Numbered from the stretch's first letter, positions 46,359-54,964 are shown. The stretch is DNA of 64,000 bases from Gemmataceae bacterium (GCA_022842245.1 JALHPZ010000014.1:78191-142190); one strand, 5' to 3'. Made by a program: numbers and translations. The notes: generated by a model not told the origin, from the letters alone.

Positions 46359-46433
46359 ATGCCGATCCACGATTGGTCGCAAGTCGACGCGGGGGTCTTC
46401 CACGGGCATCCGAAGCCCAATTCACACCTTTAA
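46359..46433 (+). pseudogene. Truncated DUF4058-family N-terminus (24 codons)
   Basis: ATG 46359 preceded by GGAGAGG opens a 24-codon frame reading MPIHDWSQVDAGVFHGHP and then stops. MPIHDW..V.AG.FH is the standard N-terminus of DUF4058 proteins, whose full length is ~250 residues. After FH the sequence diverges and terminates just before the sigma-factor gene. It therefore looks like a gene reduced to its ribosome site and first ~16 codons by a deletion. It might still be translated as a leader peptide. Confidence 0.55.
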
Positions 46434-46437
46434 CCCG

Positions 46438-47139
46438 ATGTTCGCCACGACGCACTGGAGCCTGATCGCGGCGGCCGGGGATCCCGGCGATCCGGCGTCG
46501 CGCGCGGCGCTCGCCCAACTCTGCGAAGCCTACTGGTTCCCGGTGTACGCCTACATCCGGCGGAAGGGGCACGATCGCGCCAAGGCCGAGGATCTCACGC
46601 AGGGCTTCTTCGCCCGACTGCTCGAAAAGAACGACCTGGCGATGGCGGATCGCACGCGAGGCCGGTTCCGCGCCTTCCTGCTCGCGGCCTGCCAACACTT
46701 CCTCGCCAACCAGCACGACTTCGAAACCGCCGACAAACGAGGCGGCGGACGGCGCGTCCTCTCGCTCGACTTCGACTCGGCCGAGGGGAAGTTCACGCGG
46801 GAACCGGCGGCGAACCACGACTCGGCGGAACGACTCTTCGAACGCCGCTGGGCGGTTGAGTTGCTCGACCGGGCACTGGCGGAATTGCGGTTGGAATACG
46901 TGCAGACCGATCGCGGTATGCTTTTCGACCTCCTTAAGCCGACGCTCGTAGGGGAATCGACCACGGGATACGAGGCCATTTCGAACCAGCTCGGCCTCGG
47001 CATCGGTGCGGTCAAGGTCGCGGTCCATCGGCTCCGGCAGCGCTACCGGGATCGGATCCGCGAAGTCATCGGCCGGACCGTCGCCGATTCGGCCGACATC
47101 GATGCCGAAATCCGCGACCTTTTTGCCGCCTTGGCCTGA
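46438..47139 (+). CDS. ECF-type sigma factor
   Basis: 233 residues. Region 2: LCEAYWFPVYAYIRRKGHDRAKAEDLTQGFFARLLEKND. A longer linker than usual (HDFETADKRGGGRRVLSLDFDSAEGKF) follows, then region 4 with YEAISNQLGLGIGAVKVAVHRLRQRYRDRIREV, a normal helix-turn-helix. It belongs with the planctomycete ECF groups found beside Ser/Thr kinases. The kinase gene follows 74 bp downstream on the same strand, suggesting phosphorylation as the switch in place of an anti-sigma factor; none is seen here. Confidence 0.9.
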   Translation: MFATTHWSLIAAAGDPGDPASRAALAQLCEAYWFPVYAYIRRKGHDRAKAEDLTQGFFARLLEKNDLAMADRTRGRFRAFLLAACQHFLANQHDFETADKRGGGRRVLSLDFDSAEGKFTREPAANHDSAERLFERRWAVELLDRALAELRLEYVQTDRGMLFDLLKPTLVGESTTGYEAISNQLGLGIGAVKVAVHRLRQRYRDRIREVIGRTVADSADIDAEIRDLFAALA

Positions 47140-47213
47140 TTGTCCTGTAACCTTCTCCCGAAGACGCTTCATCCACCGGTGACGCCGCTGACCGCGCGAC
47201 CCGGAGCCTCTCC

Positions 47214-49661
47214 ATGAACCGTTATCTTGCCCTGGCCTATGGCCTGTTCGTCGCCGCCCTCCTCCTCCTGCTCGGACTCGGCGATTACAAGGGCGACAAC
47301 TTCTCGCAAACCCTCTTTGGCTACGGGCGATTCAACGCGAACGCCGTCTATCTCACGCTTGGCGTCCTCGGCTTGGCCTCCTGGTGGAATTTCGTCCAAT
47401 GGCGGAAATCCAGCACCGGCCCCGCGTCCACATCGATCCATTTCGTGCTCGCGAACGTCTGGTTCGCCATCGCCGTCGCGATGATTCTCGGCACTTGGGT
47501 CCATCCCTCGTCGAGCCGCCGCGTGAGCCTCTACGGCTTCAGCCGGTATGAAGTCCCGCCGGTCTATCTGATGAATGCGGTGGCGTTCGCGGCCGCGTTC
47601 CTCCACCTTCGCTGGTGGCGAAAAGCCGGGCGTCCCGGCGTCACCGAAGCCAGCCACTTCGCGCTCGCCAACGTTTGGTTCCTTGCGGCCGTCGTGATCG
47701 TTCTCGGCATCGGCGACCACCGCGACAGCGGGAGATACGCGACTCTATTCGGTTACGGAAAGATGGATGAACTTCCGCCGTACGTCGCCGTCGGCTTGAT
47801 GGTCCTGGCCGCGATCTGGAATTTCCGCGCCCGGCGGTTCGTTGCCTTGAAACCGCTATCGAAATCGGCCCCCCTTCCGGCCGACGACCTGATGGACGGC
47901 GACTGGAAGAGGCCGCTGGCCTTCGCCCTGGTAGCATCGCTGATCGTCGTCGTCTTCGGTGCGACGTTTCTCGTCTCGACGCGGAACGACCGAAGACCGC
48001 CGCCGATCCAGATGGGGCAGGGAATTGGCGATGCCGAGCAAGTCCGACCGTTCAATCCGATCGTCGAATCGCCGCCGCAAGCCGCGGGTCTGCCGATGTG
48101 GATTGTCGGAGTTCCGATCCTCGTGGCAACTCTGACGGTCGGATTGCTCCTCGTCTTCATTTTCAGTCGGAAACGATCAACGTCGGTTCCCGTCTCAAAC
48201 GCGGCATCGGCGCTCCCAACCCCGCCGCCGATCCCGCAAGCCGAAGTTCCCCGTCCGCCCCGCGCGTGCCCGCAATGCCGGGCGCCGATCGCGGCCGACG
48301 CGCCGCAGGGCCTCTGCCCGCGATGCCTCATGGCCGGGGCGTTCCAGTCGATCCTGAATCCGAACCGGACCAGTCCGTACGCCGGGTCGTTGGAACCGCC
48401 GACGCCGGAGGAAGTGCAGGAGTTCTTCCCGCACCTGGAGATTCTGGGCCTCATCGGTGCGGGCGGCATGGGCGCGGTGTATCAGGCCCGGCAGCCGAAT
48501 CTCGACCGCATCGTCGCTTTGAAGCTCATCCGGCCGCGCGAGGACAACCCCGCCTTTGCGGAGCGGTTCGTTCGCGAAGCGAGGGCGATGGCCAAGCTGA
48601 CGCACCCGAACATCGTCACAATCTTCGAGTCCGGCGAAGCTGGTGGGTCGCTCTACCTCATCATGGAATTCATCGACGGCGTGACGCTCCGCGAAGCGAT
48701 CCGCGCGAAGGCGGTGCAACCCACCGACGCGATGAAGATCGTCGGCCAACTCTGCGACGCACTCGAATACGCCCACTCGCAGGGCGTCGTCCACCGGGAC
48801 ATCAAACCGGAAAACATCCTGCTGGACCGCGCGGGCAAGGTGAAGGTCGTGGACTTCGGCCTCGCGAAGCTGGCCGACGACAACGCGATCTCCCTGACGC
48901 ATACCCGCCAGGCGATGGGCACCCCGCACTACATGGCACCGGAGCAATGGGAAAAGCCGACGGAAGTGGACCACCGCGCCGACATCTACGCCCTCGGCGT
49001 GGTCATCTATGAACTGCTCACCGGCGAGTTGCCGCTCGGCCGTTTCGATCCACCGTCGGTGAAGTCTCGGCTGGACGCCCGCATCGACGAGATCGTGTTG
49101 AAGTTGCTATCGAAGGAACCGGACCGGCGTTATCAACGCGCCAGCGAAGTGCGGACGGCGCTCTTCGGCATCGGCGACCTGCGGGTCGAGGGCACGGTCC
49201 GCCGCCACGACGTCGGGAACCGCCGCGTCGATTTCTACGAGTACAAGTCGAAGAAGGAATTCCTCGGCTGGCCGCTCGTCCACATGGTCCGCGGCGTCGA
49301 CCCGCGCACCGGCACACGCCGCGTCGCGAAGGGATGGATCGCCTGCGGCGATTCGTTCGCCATCGGCGGCATCGCCTTCGGCGGGATCGGGTCCATTGGG
49401 GTCATCGCCATCGCAGGCGTGTTCGGCCTTGGTCTGTTAACGTTCGCGGGCGCGCTCGCGGTCGGCGGCATCGCCGTCGGTGGCACGGCACTGGGCTTCA
49501 CCGCCTTTGGCGGCGTCGCACTCGGATGGCTCGCGCTCGGCGGCGTCGCCATCGGAAAGTACGCCCTCGGCGGCACGGTCGTCGGCCAGGTCACGAACCG
49601 GCACGGGGCGATCTCGAATCTCCCGGAGCGGATCTGGGCCGACATATCCAGTTGGTTCTAG
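47214..49661 (+). CDS. Membrane Ser/Thr kinase with three-fold repeated N-terminal domain and Gly-rich hydrophobic tail
   Basis: 815 residues. Residues ~1-66, ~75-137 and ~148-210 are three copies of one unit: two hydrophobic helices around a loop ending LFGYGRF / LYGFSRY / LFGYGKM, with HFVLANVWFAIAV and HFALANVWFLAAV opening copies 2 and 3. More helices lie at ~233-254 and ~294-317. A zinc ribbon (CPQC...CPRC, ~352-371) precedes the kinase domain (~408-680: GAGGMG, VALKLI, HRDIKPEN, DFG, GTPHYMAPEQ). The tail (~715-790) is a hydrophobic Gly repeat (AIGGIAFGGIGSIGVIAIAG). All catalytic residues are present. Probably partner of the upstream sigma factor. Confidence 0.9.
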   Translation: MNRYLALAYGLFVAALLLLLGLGDYKGDNFSQTLFGYGRFNANAVYLTLGVLGLASWWNFVQWRKSSTGPASTSIHFVLANVWFAIAVAMILGTWVHPSSSRRVSLYGFSRYEVPPVYLMNAVAFAAAFLHLRWWRKAGRPGVTEASHFALANVWFLAAVVIVLGIGDHRDSGRYATLFGYGKMDELPPYVAVGLMVLAAIWNFRARRFVALKPLSKSAPLPADDLMDGDWKRPLAFALVASLIVVVFGATFLVSTRNDRRPPPIQMGQGIGDAEQVRPFNPIVESPPQAAGLPMWIVGVPILVATLTVGLLLVFIFSRKRSTSVPVSNAASALPTPPPIPQAEVPRPPRACPQCRAPIAADAPQGLCPRCLMAGAFQSILNPNRTSPYAGSLEPPTPEEVQEFFPHLEILGLIGAGGMGAVYQARQPNLDRIVALKLIRPREDNPAFAERFVREARAMAKLTHPNIVTIFESGEAGGSLYLIMEFIDGVTLREAIRAKAVQPTDAMKIVGQLCDALEYAHSQGVVHRDIKPENILLDRAGKVKVVDFGLAKLADDNAISLTHTRQAMGTPHYMAPEQWEKPTEVDHRADIYALGVVIYELLTGELPLGRFDPPSVKSRLDARIDEIVLKLLSKEPDRRYQRASEVRTALFGIGDLRVEGTVRRHDVGNRRVDFYEYKSKKEFLGWPLVHMVRGVDPRTGTRRVAKGWIACGDSFAIGGIAFGGIGSIGVIAIAGVFGLGLLTFAGALAVGGIAVGGTALGFTAFGGVALGWLALGGVAIGKYALGGTVVGQVTNRHGAISNLPERIWADISSWF

Positions 49662-49720
49662 CTCCGGACCGCGTTTCGCAACGCGAAGCGATCACATCCC
49701 TTTTCATCACGAGGTGCGAG

Positions 49721-50020
49721 ATGGACGATTCGTCCTGGGCCTATGTCGGTGGCGGTCTCGGTGTCGTGCTCGGCCTTGCTGGAAGCTATTTCGGCGTCCG
49801 CGCCAGCCTCAAACACGCAAAGAGCGACGAGGAACGCCGGCTCGTCTGGCGCTTCTCGGCCGCGATCCTCTTCATGATCGGGCTTCTCATGGCCGGCCTG
49901 CTGCTACTCCCGCCGCCGTACAACTGGCTCTCCTGGATTCCCTACGCGTTCGTGCTCGTCGTCTCCATCCGGTACGCGAACAATCTTCAGGCCAAACTCC
50001 GTAACCCGGCCGAAAGCTAA
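49721..50020 (+). CDS. Small membrane protein (99 aa)
   Basis: 99 residues from ATG 49721, preceded by GAGGTGCGAG. Three hydrophobic segments (~7-27, ~44-62, ~66-85) with basic loops (RASLKHAKSDEERRLVWR). No family recognised. It follows the kinase gene by 59 bp on the same strand and may belong to the sigma-kinase operon. Confidence 0.65.
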   Translation: MDDSSWAYVGGGLGVVLGLAGSYFGVRASLKHAKSDEERRLVWRFSAAILFMIGLLMAGLLLLPPPYNWLSWIPYAFVLVVSIRYANNLQAKLRNPAES

Positions 50021-50100
50021 AAATATTATCGTCGTTCAAAAATCCACCACGATGTTCTTCCGGCAGGTACAATCACTCCGTTCCTTTCGGAGCCTTCGCC

Positions 50101-52713
50101 GTGACCTTCACACCCTGGTTCGCCGCCCTCGTCCTGTCCACGGTCCAGCCGAACGGCTTGCCGAAGAACGCGATCGTGCGCCTCGGCGCCAGCCCGACGC
50201 GGCTGGGGCCGGTGCAGGTCGCCGTCTCCGCCGACGGCAAGCGCATCGTCACGGTCACGCCCGACACGCTCGTGCGCACCTTCGACGCCGCCACCGGCCA
50301 ACCGATCGCGTCCCGCCGGCTCGTCGAAAAAGTCGAACGCAACATCTACGGCGGCAACGGCGGCACGCTCGCCGGTCTCTCCGCCGACGGCGGCCTCGCC
50401 CTCGTCTTCGACGGTGAAGACTACTCCGCCCGCTCCGTCCGCGTCCTCGAAACCGAGACCGGCAAACTGCGGATGAAGTATCCCAGCAACAACAACGGCA
50501 ACAACTGGATCAGTTCCGCCGTCCTCGCCCCCGACGGCAAGAAGATCCTCGTCAACGAATACGGCAACGGCAACCCGCGGCACGTCGTCATCGAAGTCGC
50601 CACCGGCACGAGCAAAACCTTTCTCGAACAGCAAAATGGCGGCGGATTCGTCGTTGCCGCCGGGTTAATGCAGTTCAGCCCCGACAGTTCGAAGATCCTG
50701 CTCCTCGACGCCAACAACGTCGGCATCGGCAACAAGATGAGCGGTACCTGCTACAACGCCGACGACGGAAAGAAGATCTGGACGGAAGTGGTCGGCATGT
50801 GGCCGGTCTTCACGCGAGACTCCAAGCACATCCTCGCGGTAGGCATTGAAAAGACTTCGGGCGTGCGCGATGCCGCCACCGGCAAAGAGGTGAAGTGGAC
50901 GTTGCCGAAGGCCGCCAACGTTCTCGGCCAACAAGTCGCGGGGCCGAACGATCTGGCGTTGTTCCCGCTCAAGGCCGGCGATGCCGAGATTTGGAATCTC
51001 AAGAAAGGGGAACGGGTGGGGAAGCTGTCGACGGGCCGACCGCCGCGCTCCGCCACACAGGGGACCGCCTTCGCGCCGGACGGCTCGTTCCTCGTCACCG
51101 CGTTCAACGGCCACCTTTGCCGCTGGAACCTGCCGAAGGGCGACAAGGCGTTCGGCGACCCCGCTCCGCCCGGTTCCGCCACCAACGTCACGCGGCTGGT
51201 CTACTCTCCCGACGGCAAGAAGATCTTCAGCCTTGGCGAACAGGACATGCCCGGCACCTGGGAAATCGATACCCAGAAATGGGCCGGCACCCCCCAACTC
51301 GAAGCCACCAAGGGGCCAACCGACAACGAACAGATGATGGTCTTCTTCGGCGGCTACCCCACGACGCGCTCGGTCGCGTATTCAGCCGCCGGACCGCGAT
51401 TCCTCACCGGCGGAATGAACGCCGCCATGGAGGTCCGCAATGGCGTTTCCGGGAAGGTACTCGCCAAGCTCAAGGGCGGAAACGGCGACCCGAACGGCAA
51501 CGAATTCCATTACGGAACGCTCTCCGCCGACGGAAACACGGCCACGCTCTTCAAGATGAACTACACCGGAAACCAGTCGAAGATGACGTTCGAATCCTGG
51601 GATGTGAACGCCGGCACGAAATCCAATTTCGCCGAATTCACGTTTCCCAATTACGCGTCGATGGCGAACATCTCCCCGTGTGGTCGGTTCGCCATGTTCG
51701 GAAGCAAGATCGTCGCGCTCGGTTCCGGCGGGATGCTGTTCAGCATCGTGAAGACGCAAAACAACAACTACTACTATTACGGTGGATCCACTACCTTCTC
51801 AAACGACGGCCGACTCCTGGCGACCACCCAAAACGAAGAGACGATGCGCGGCAACCTCAACAGCCCCGGCACCATGCACCTCTGGGACGTCACGACCGGC
51901 AAGGAGATCCGCAAGATCGCCACCGGCGCGAACTCCAACGCCGTCGCCTTCAGCGCCGACAACCGATTGATCGGTTTCGCCAGCATGAAGGGCGTGAAAA
52001 TCTTCGATCTGAACTCCGGAAAGGAACTGGCGTTCTTCCCGGCGACAGACCTGCGCATTCCGAACTATTACGAGGGGGTTTCGGCCACGTCGCCGTTCGC
52101 CTTCGCCCCCGATGGTCGGACGATCGCCACGGGGCACACCGACGGCACCATTACGATCTGGAAAATCCCCAGCCCGCCGGACCTGCCGGAACTCAAACCG
52201 GAGGAGTTCGACAAGTTCTGGGACGCGTTCGTCACCGACGCGCCGGCGGAATCCCGGAACTCGCTGCATCGACTCGTGCAGAATCCCGAGACGGCGATGA
52301 AACTGCTCTCGGCGAAGTTCACCGCTCCCGCCCCGAAGCCAATCGATGTGGATCTCCCCGCGGTCATTCGCAAGTTCGACGCGCCCGCGTTCGCCGACCG
52401 TCAGGCGGCGATCAAGAAGGTCAAGGAACTCGGTCCGCGCGCCGCGCCGGCCTTGCAGGACGCGATTCGAACGACCGAATCGGTGGAAGTGCGGGCGCGG
52501 GCGGAGGAGATGCTGGAGCAGATGAAGGCCGGACCGAAGACGCACGGCGCCGGCCCGGACCTGCGGGCGGTGCGCGCGATCGAGGCGTTGGAACGGATCG
52601 GCACGCCGGCGGCGAAAAAGCTGCTCGAAGGTTGGACGCAACACGTCGCGAATCCGCGGATCGCCGGCGAGGCGGCCCTCGCGTTGCAGCGTCTGACGGC
52701 GTCGGGAAAGTAA
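50101..52713 (+). CDS. WD40-repeat protein with HEAT-like C-terminus
   Basis: 870 residues from GTG 50101. Many WD40-type blades are visible to ~700: VAVSADGKRIVTVTPDTLVRTFDAATG, FAPDGSFLVTAFNGHLCRWNLPKG, MHLWDVTTGKEIRKIATG, AFAPDGRTIATGHTDGTITIWKIP. The last ~150 residues are helical and HEAT-like (DRQAAIKKVKELGPRAAPALQDAIR, RAVRAIEALERIGTPAAKKLLEGW), a pairing common in planctomycetes. No kinase domain. The N-terminus (FTPWFAALVLSTVQP) is a weak signal peptide. A role as an interaction scaffold outside the cytoplasm is inference. Confidence 0.85.
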   Translation: MTFTPWFAALVLSTVQPNGLPKNAIVRLGASPTRLGPVQVAVSADGKRIVTVTPDTLVRTFDAATGQPIASRRLVEKVERNIYGGNGGTLAGLSADGGLALVFDGEDYSARSVRVLETETGKLRMKYPSNNNGNNWISSAVLAPDGKKILVNEYGNGNPRHVVIEVATGTSKTFLEQQNGGGFVVAAGLMQFSPDSSKILLLDANNVGIGNKMSGTCYNADDGKKIWTEVVGMWPVFTRDSKHILAVGIEKTSGVRDAATGKEVKWTLPKAANVLGQQVAGPNDLALFPLKAGDAEIWNLKKGERVGKLSTGRPPRSATQGTAFAPDGSFLVTAFNGHLCRWNLPKGDKAFGDPAPPGSATNVTRLVYSPDGKKIFSLGEQDMPGTWEIDTQKWAGTPQLEATKGPTDNEQMMVFFGGYPTTRSVAYSAAGPRFLTGGMNAAMEVRNGVSGKVLAKLKGGNGDPNGNEFHYGTLSADGNTATLFKMNYTGNQSKMTFESWDVNAGTKSNFAEFTFPNYASMANISPCGRFAMFGSKIVALGSGGMLFSIVKTQNNNYYYYGGSTTFSNDGRLLATTQNEETMRGNLNSPGTMHLWDVTTGKEIRKIATGANSNAVAFSADNRLIGFASMKGVKIFDLNSGKELAFFPATDLRIPNYYEGVSATSPFAFAPDGRTIATGHTDGTITIWKIPSPPDLPELKPEEFDKFWDAFVTDAPAESRNSLHRLVQNPETAMKLLSAKFTAPAPKPIDVDLPAVIRKFDAPAFADRQAAIKKVKELGPRAAPALQDAIRTTESVEVRARAEEMLEQMKAGPKTHGAGPDLRAVRAIEALERIGTPAAKKLLEGWTQHVANPRIAGEAALALQRLTASGK

Positions 52714-52721
52714 GTTCCCCC

Positions 52722-52749
52722 TTGCCGTTCGTCGCACGGGCGGCATAAT
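52722..52749 (+). promoter_or_regulatory. Candidate promoter of rplY
   Basis: TTGCCG at 52722-52727 and CATAAT at 52744-52749 with a 16-bp spacer, about 75 bp before the rplY ATG. The leader also holds a perfect hairpin GTGGGC-GTTC-GCCCAC at 52782-52797, ending 27 bp before the start codon. This could influence translation. Confidence 0.4.
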
Positions 52750-52824
52750 GTCCGTTCCGATATTCCGGGCTGCCGAGGGTAGTGGGCGTTCGCCCACGAG
52801 AGTAGCGCCCCGAAGGAACCGAAC

Positions 52825-53469
52825 ATGTCCGTCACCGTCTCGCTGGCCACCGAGCCGCGAACCGGCACGGGATCCCGTGCCGCCCACAAGCTCCGCAAGG
52901 CCGGCCGGATTCCGGCCATCATTTACGGTCACAAGGAAGCCGTCGTCCCGGTCACCGTGGACGCCAAGGAACTCCACCGCGCCATCGTGCTCCAGCACGC
53001 CCGCGTGCTGGACCTGAAGGTCGCCGGCAAAACCGAGACCGTGCTGATCCGCGAACTCCAGTGGGACCACCTCGGCAGCGAGATGGTGCACGTGGACTTC
53101 GCCCGCGTCTCGAAGGATGAACGAGTCCGCGTCACGGTGCCGATCAAGCTCAAGAACGCCCCGAAGAGCATGGGCGGCGGCGTGCTCGACCAACCGTTCC
53201 ACCAGGTCCACATCGAGTGCCTCGCGATCGCGATTCCGGACGAAATCACGATCGACATCACGAACCTGACGATGGGTCAGCCGATCCACGTTTCCGATCT
53301 GCAGCTTCCCGAAGGCGTGAAGGTGCTGGAGGCCCCCGAAGGCGTGGTCGTGCAGCTCAAGCTTCCTGGCGTGGAAGTCGCCGCGACGCCGGCCGCGACC
53401 GATGCCGCCGCCGCGAGCGGACCGGAAGTCATCAAGAAGGAAAAGAAGGTCGAGGACGAGGAGGAGTAA
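52825..53469 (+). CDS. rplY: 50S ribosomal protein bL25 (CTC form)
   Basis: 214 residues, the long CTC-type bL25: an N-terminal 5S rRNA-binding domain (MSVTVSLATEPRTGTGSRAAHKLRKAGRIPAIIYG), a second beta domain (RVRVTVPIKLKNAP...VHIECLAIAIPDEITIDI) and an acidic C-terminal tail (KKEKKVEDEEE). pth follows, the usual partner in many bacteria. An AAGGAACCGAAC ribosome site precedes the ATG. Confidence 0.96.
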   Translation: MSVTVSLATEPRTGTGSRAAHKLRKAGRIPAIIYGHKEAVVPVTVDAKELHRAIVLQHARVLDLKVAGKTETVLIRELQWDHLGSEMVHVDFARVSKDERVRVTVPIKLKNAPKSMGGGVLDQPFHQVHIECLAIAIPDEITIDITNLTMGQPIHVSDLQLPEGVKVLEAPEGVVVQLKLPGVEVAATPAATDAAAASGPEVIKKEKKVEDEEE

Positions 53470-53477
53470 GCGACCCC

Positions 53478-53524
53478 GTTTAGCCGCGATGCGATCCGCA
53501 TCGCGGAGCGGAGCGCGAGGCTCA
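53478..53524. repeat. Short relative of the tilS palindromic element
   Basis: GTTTAGCCGCGATGCGATCC... continues CGCATCGCGGAGCGGAGCGCGAGG. It shares GTTTAGCCGCGA and GGAGCGGAGCGCG with the arms of the element at 24878-24998. Its own hairpin GCGATGCG-ATC-CGCATCGC sits in the middle. It fills most of the rplY-pth gap, 7 bp before the pth start. Confidence 0.65.
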
Positions 53525-53531
53525 ATCCGCC

Positions 53532-54188
53532 ATGAAAGTCGTCGTCGGGTTGGGGAACCCCGGATCGAAGTACGCCGGCACCCGACACAATGTCGGGTTC
53601 GACGTGATCGATTACCTCGCGAAGGCGCCGGGGGTCGGCTTGGCCCGCACGCAGTTCCAGTCGCTCGTCGCGGAAACGTCCGAGGCGGGCGACAAGGTTC
53701 TGTTGGTCAAGCCCGAGACCTACATGAACCTCAGCGGACGCGCCGTCCGCGCGATCGTCGACTTTTACAAGGTCCCGATCGAAGACGTCCTGATCGTCTG
53801 CGATGATTTCAACCTGCCGCTGGGCAAGTTGCGGGTGCGGGCCAACGGTAGCCACGGCGGGCAGAACGGTCTGCGGAACATTCAGGAACAGTTGGGGACG
53901 GACGCCTACGCCCGATTGCGAATCGGCGTCGGTCAGCCCGGGCCGGGCGAAGCGGTCGATTTCGTACTCTCGCGATTCAAACTCGGCGAGAAGGCCGCGA
54001 TCGACGACGCGATCGCCAAGGCCGCCGAGGGAGTGCTGATCTGGCTGCGGCGCGGGCTGGACGCCTGCATGAACGCGACCAATGCCGGCGAACGTCCGGC
54101 AAAGAAACCGAATCCGAAGAAGACGATTGAAAACGAGGTTGAATCCACGAATGTCGATGTAAGGAAGGCGAAAAGTGACTCTCCCTGA
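53532..54188 (+). CDS. pth: Peptidyl-tRNA hydrolase
   Basis: 218 residues. VVVGLGNPGSKYAGTRHNVGFDVID carries the catalytic His in RHNVG. KPETYMNLSGRAV, IVCDDFNLPLGKLRVRANGSHGGQNGLRNI and RLRIGVGQPG complete the active site. It releases amino acids from stalled peptidyl-tRNA. The C-terminal ~35 residues (RPAKKPNPKKTIENEVESTN) are an extra basic tail. Confidence 0.96.
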   Translation: MKVVVGLGNPGSKYAGTRHNVGFDVIDYLAKAPGVGLARTQFQSLVAETSEAGDKVLLVKPETYMNLSGRAVRAIVDFYKVPIEDVLIVCDDFNLPLGKLRVRANGSHGGQNGLRNIQEQLGTDAYARLRIGVGQPGPGEAVDFVLSRFKLGEKAAIDDAIAKAAEGVLIWLRRGLDACMNATNAGERPAKKPNPKKTIENEVESTNVDVRKAKSDSP

Positions 54189-54222
54189 CATCACTCCGCG
54201 TTCCGAACTCCACATTCCGCAT
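54189..54222. repeat. GCGGAATG-type intergenic repeat, copy 3 (inverted)
   Basis: Read on the minus strand it is AATGCGGAATGTGGAGTTCGGAACGCGGAGTG. This has the same alternating GCGGAAT/GGAGT units as the copies behind the genes at 26737 and 44021. It lies directly behind the pth stop. Confidence 0.5.
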
Positions 54223-54236
54223 TGATCCGAATTGCT

Positions 54237-54312
54237 CCCCGTTCCAACCTTGGAACGGGGTCCGCGGGGCGTTCCCACGGAACCGAAGCATCCGCTCCCT
54301 CTCGCGGGAGCG
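54237..54312 (+). promoter_or_regulatory. Structured rpsF leader (two hairpins)
   Basis: CCCCGTTCCA at 54237-54246 pairs perfectly with TGGAACGGGG at 54251-54260. CGCTCCC at 54293-54299 pairs with GGGAGCG at 54306-54312, ending 19 bp before the rpsF ATG. This could be an autoregulatory leader for S6, but the diagnostic S6:S18-binding CCG bulge could not be confirmed by eye. Confidence 0.45.
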
Positions 54313-54331
54313 TTCACGAGGTCGAGATTTC

Positions 54332-54835
54332 ATGGCTATCGCGCTTTACGAAACCCTGTACGCGTTCGACGCCACCCGCATGTCGTCGGATGGCGAGGCG
54401 ATCCGCACCGGTCTCCGAAACCTGCTCGAAAAGTACGGCGCGGAGATCTTGGTCGAACGGCCTTGGGACGAGAACGGCAAACTCGCCTACCCGATCAACA
54501 AGCAGAAGAAGGCCTACTTCCACATCCTCTACTACAAGATGGAATCGACGAAGCAGGGCGAACTCGAAGCCGATCTGCGGCTGAACGAAGACCTGCTCCG
54601 CCACATGACGATCCATGTGGATCCGAAGTGGGCCGACACGGTTTTGGAAGCCGCGAAGAACGACGGCAACCGGTTCGCGATCAAGGGCATGCAGGACGAT
54701 TCGGCCGCACTGGGCGAAGGCATCATCAGTAACGATCCGCTCGCGCGGGGCGAAGTGCCGGACCTAGCCGCCGCAGGCGCACCGGCCCCGCGACCGCGAC
54801 CGCGCCGCGCCGCCGGCGATGAGAAGCCCGAATAA
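54332..54835 (+). CDS. rpsF: 30S ribosomal protein bS6
   Basis: 167 residues. The bS6 core is clear: ALYETLYAFDATRMSSDGEAIRTGLRNLLEKYGAEILVERPWDENGKLAYPINKQKKAYFHILYYKM, followed by a ~60-residue extension ending in PRPRPRRAAGDEKPE. bS6 pairs with bS18 on the 30S platform, but no rpsR lies in this cluster. ssb follows by 129 bp. Confidence 0.95.
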   Translation: MAIALYETLYAFDATRMSSDGEAIRTGLRNLLEKYGAEILVERPWDENGKLAYPINKQKKAYFHILYYKMESTKQGELEADLRLNEDLLRHMTIHVDPKWADTVLEAAKNDGNRFAIKGMQDDSAALGEGIISNDPLARGEVPDLAAAGAPAPRPRPRRAAGDEKPE

Positions 54836-54964
54836 AACCGACTTCCGACATGGAGGTTGCGACTGCGGACGGATATCGTGATCGAGCCGGACCCGTGCCC
54901 AAACCGATAGCCTCTTGCTAAACCGCGTTCCTTTCGGGGCGCGGGCCGGAGAAGGGGTCGCACT

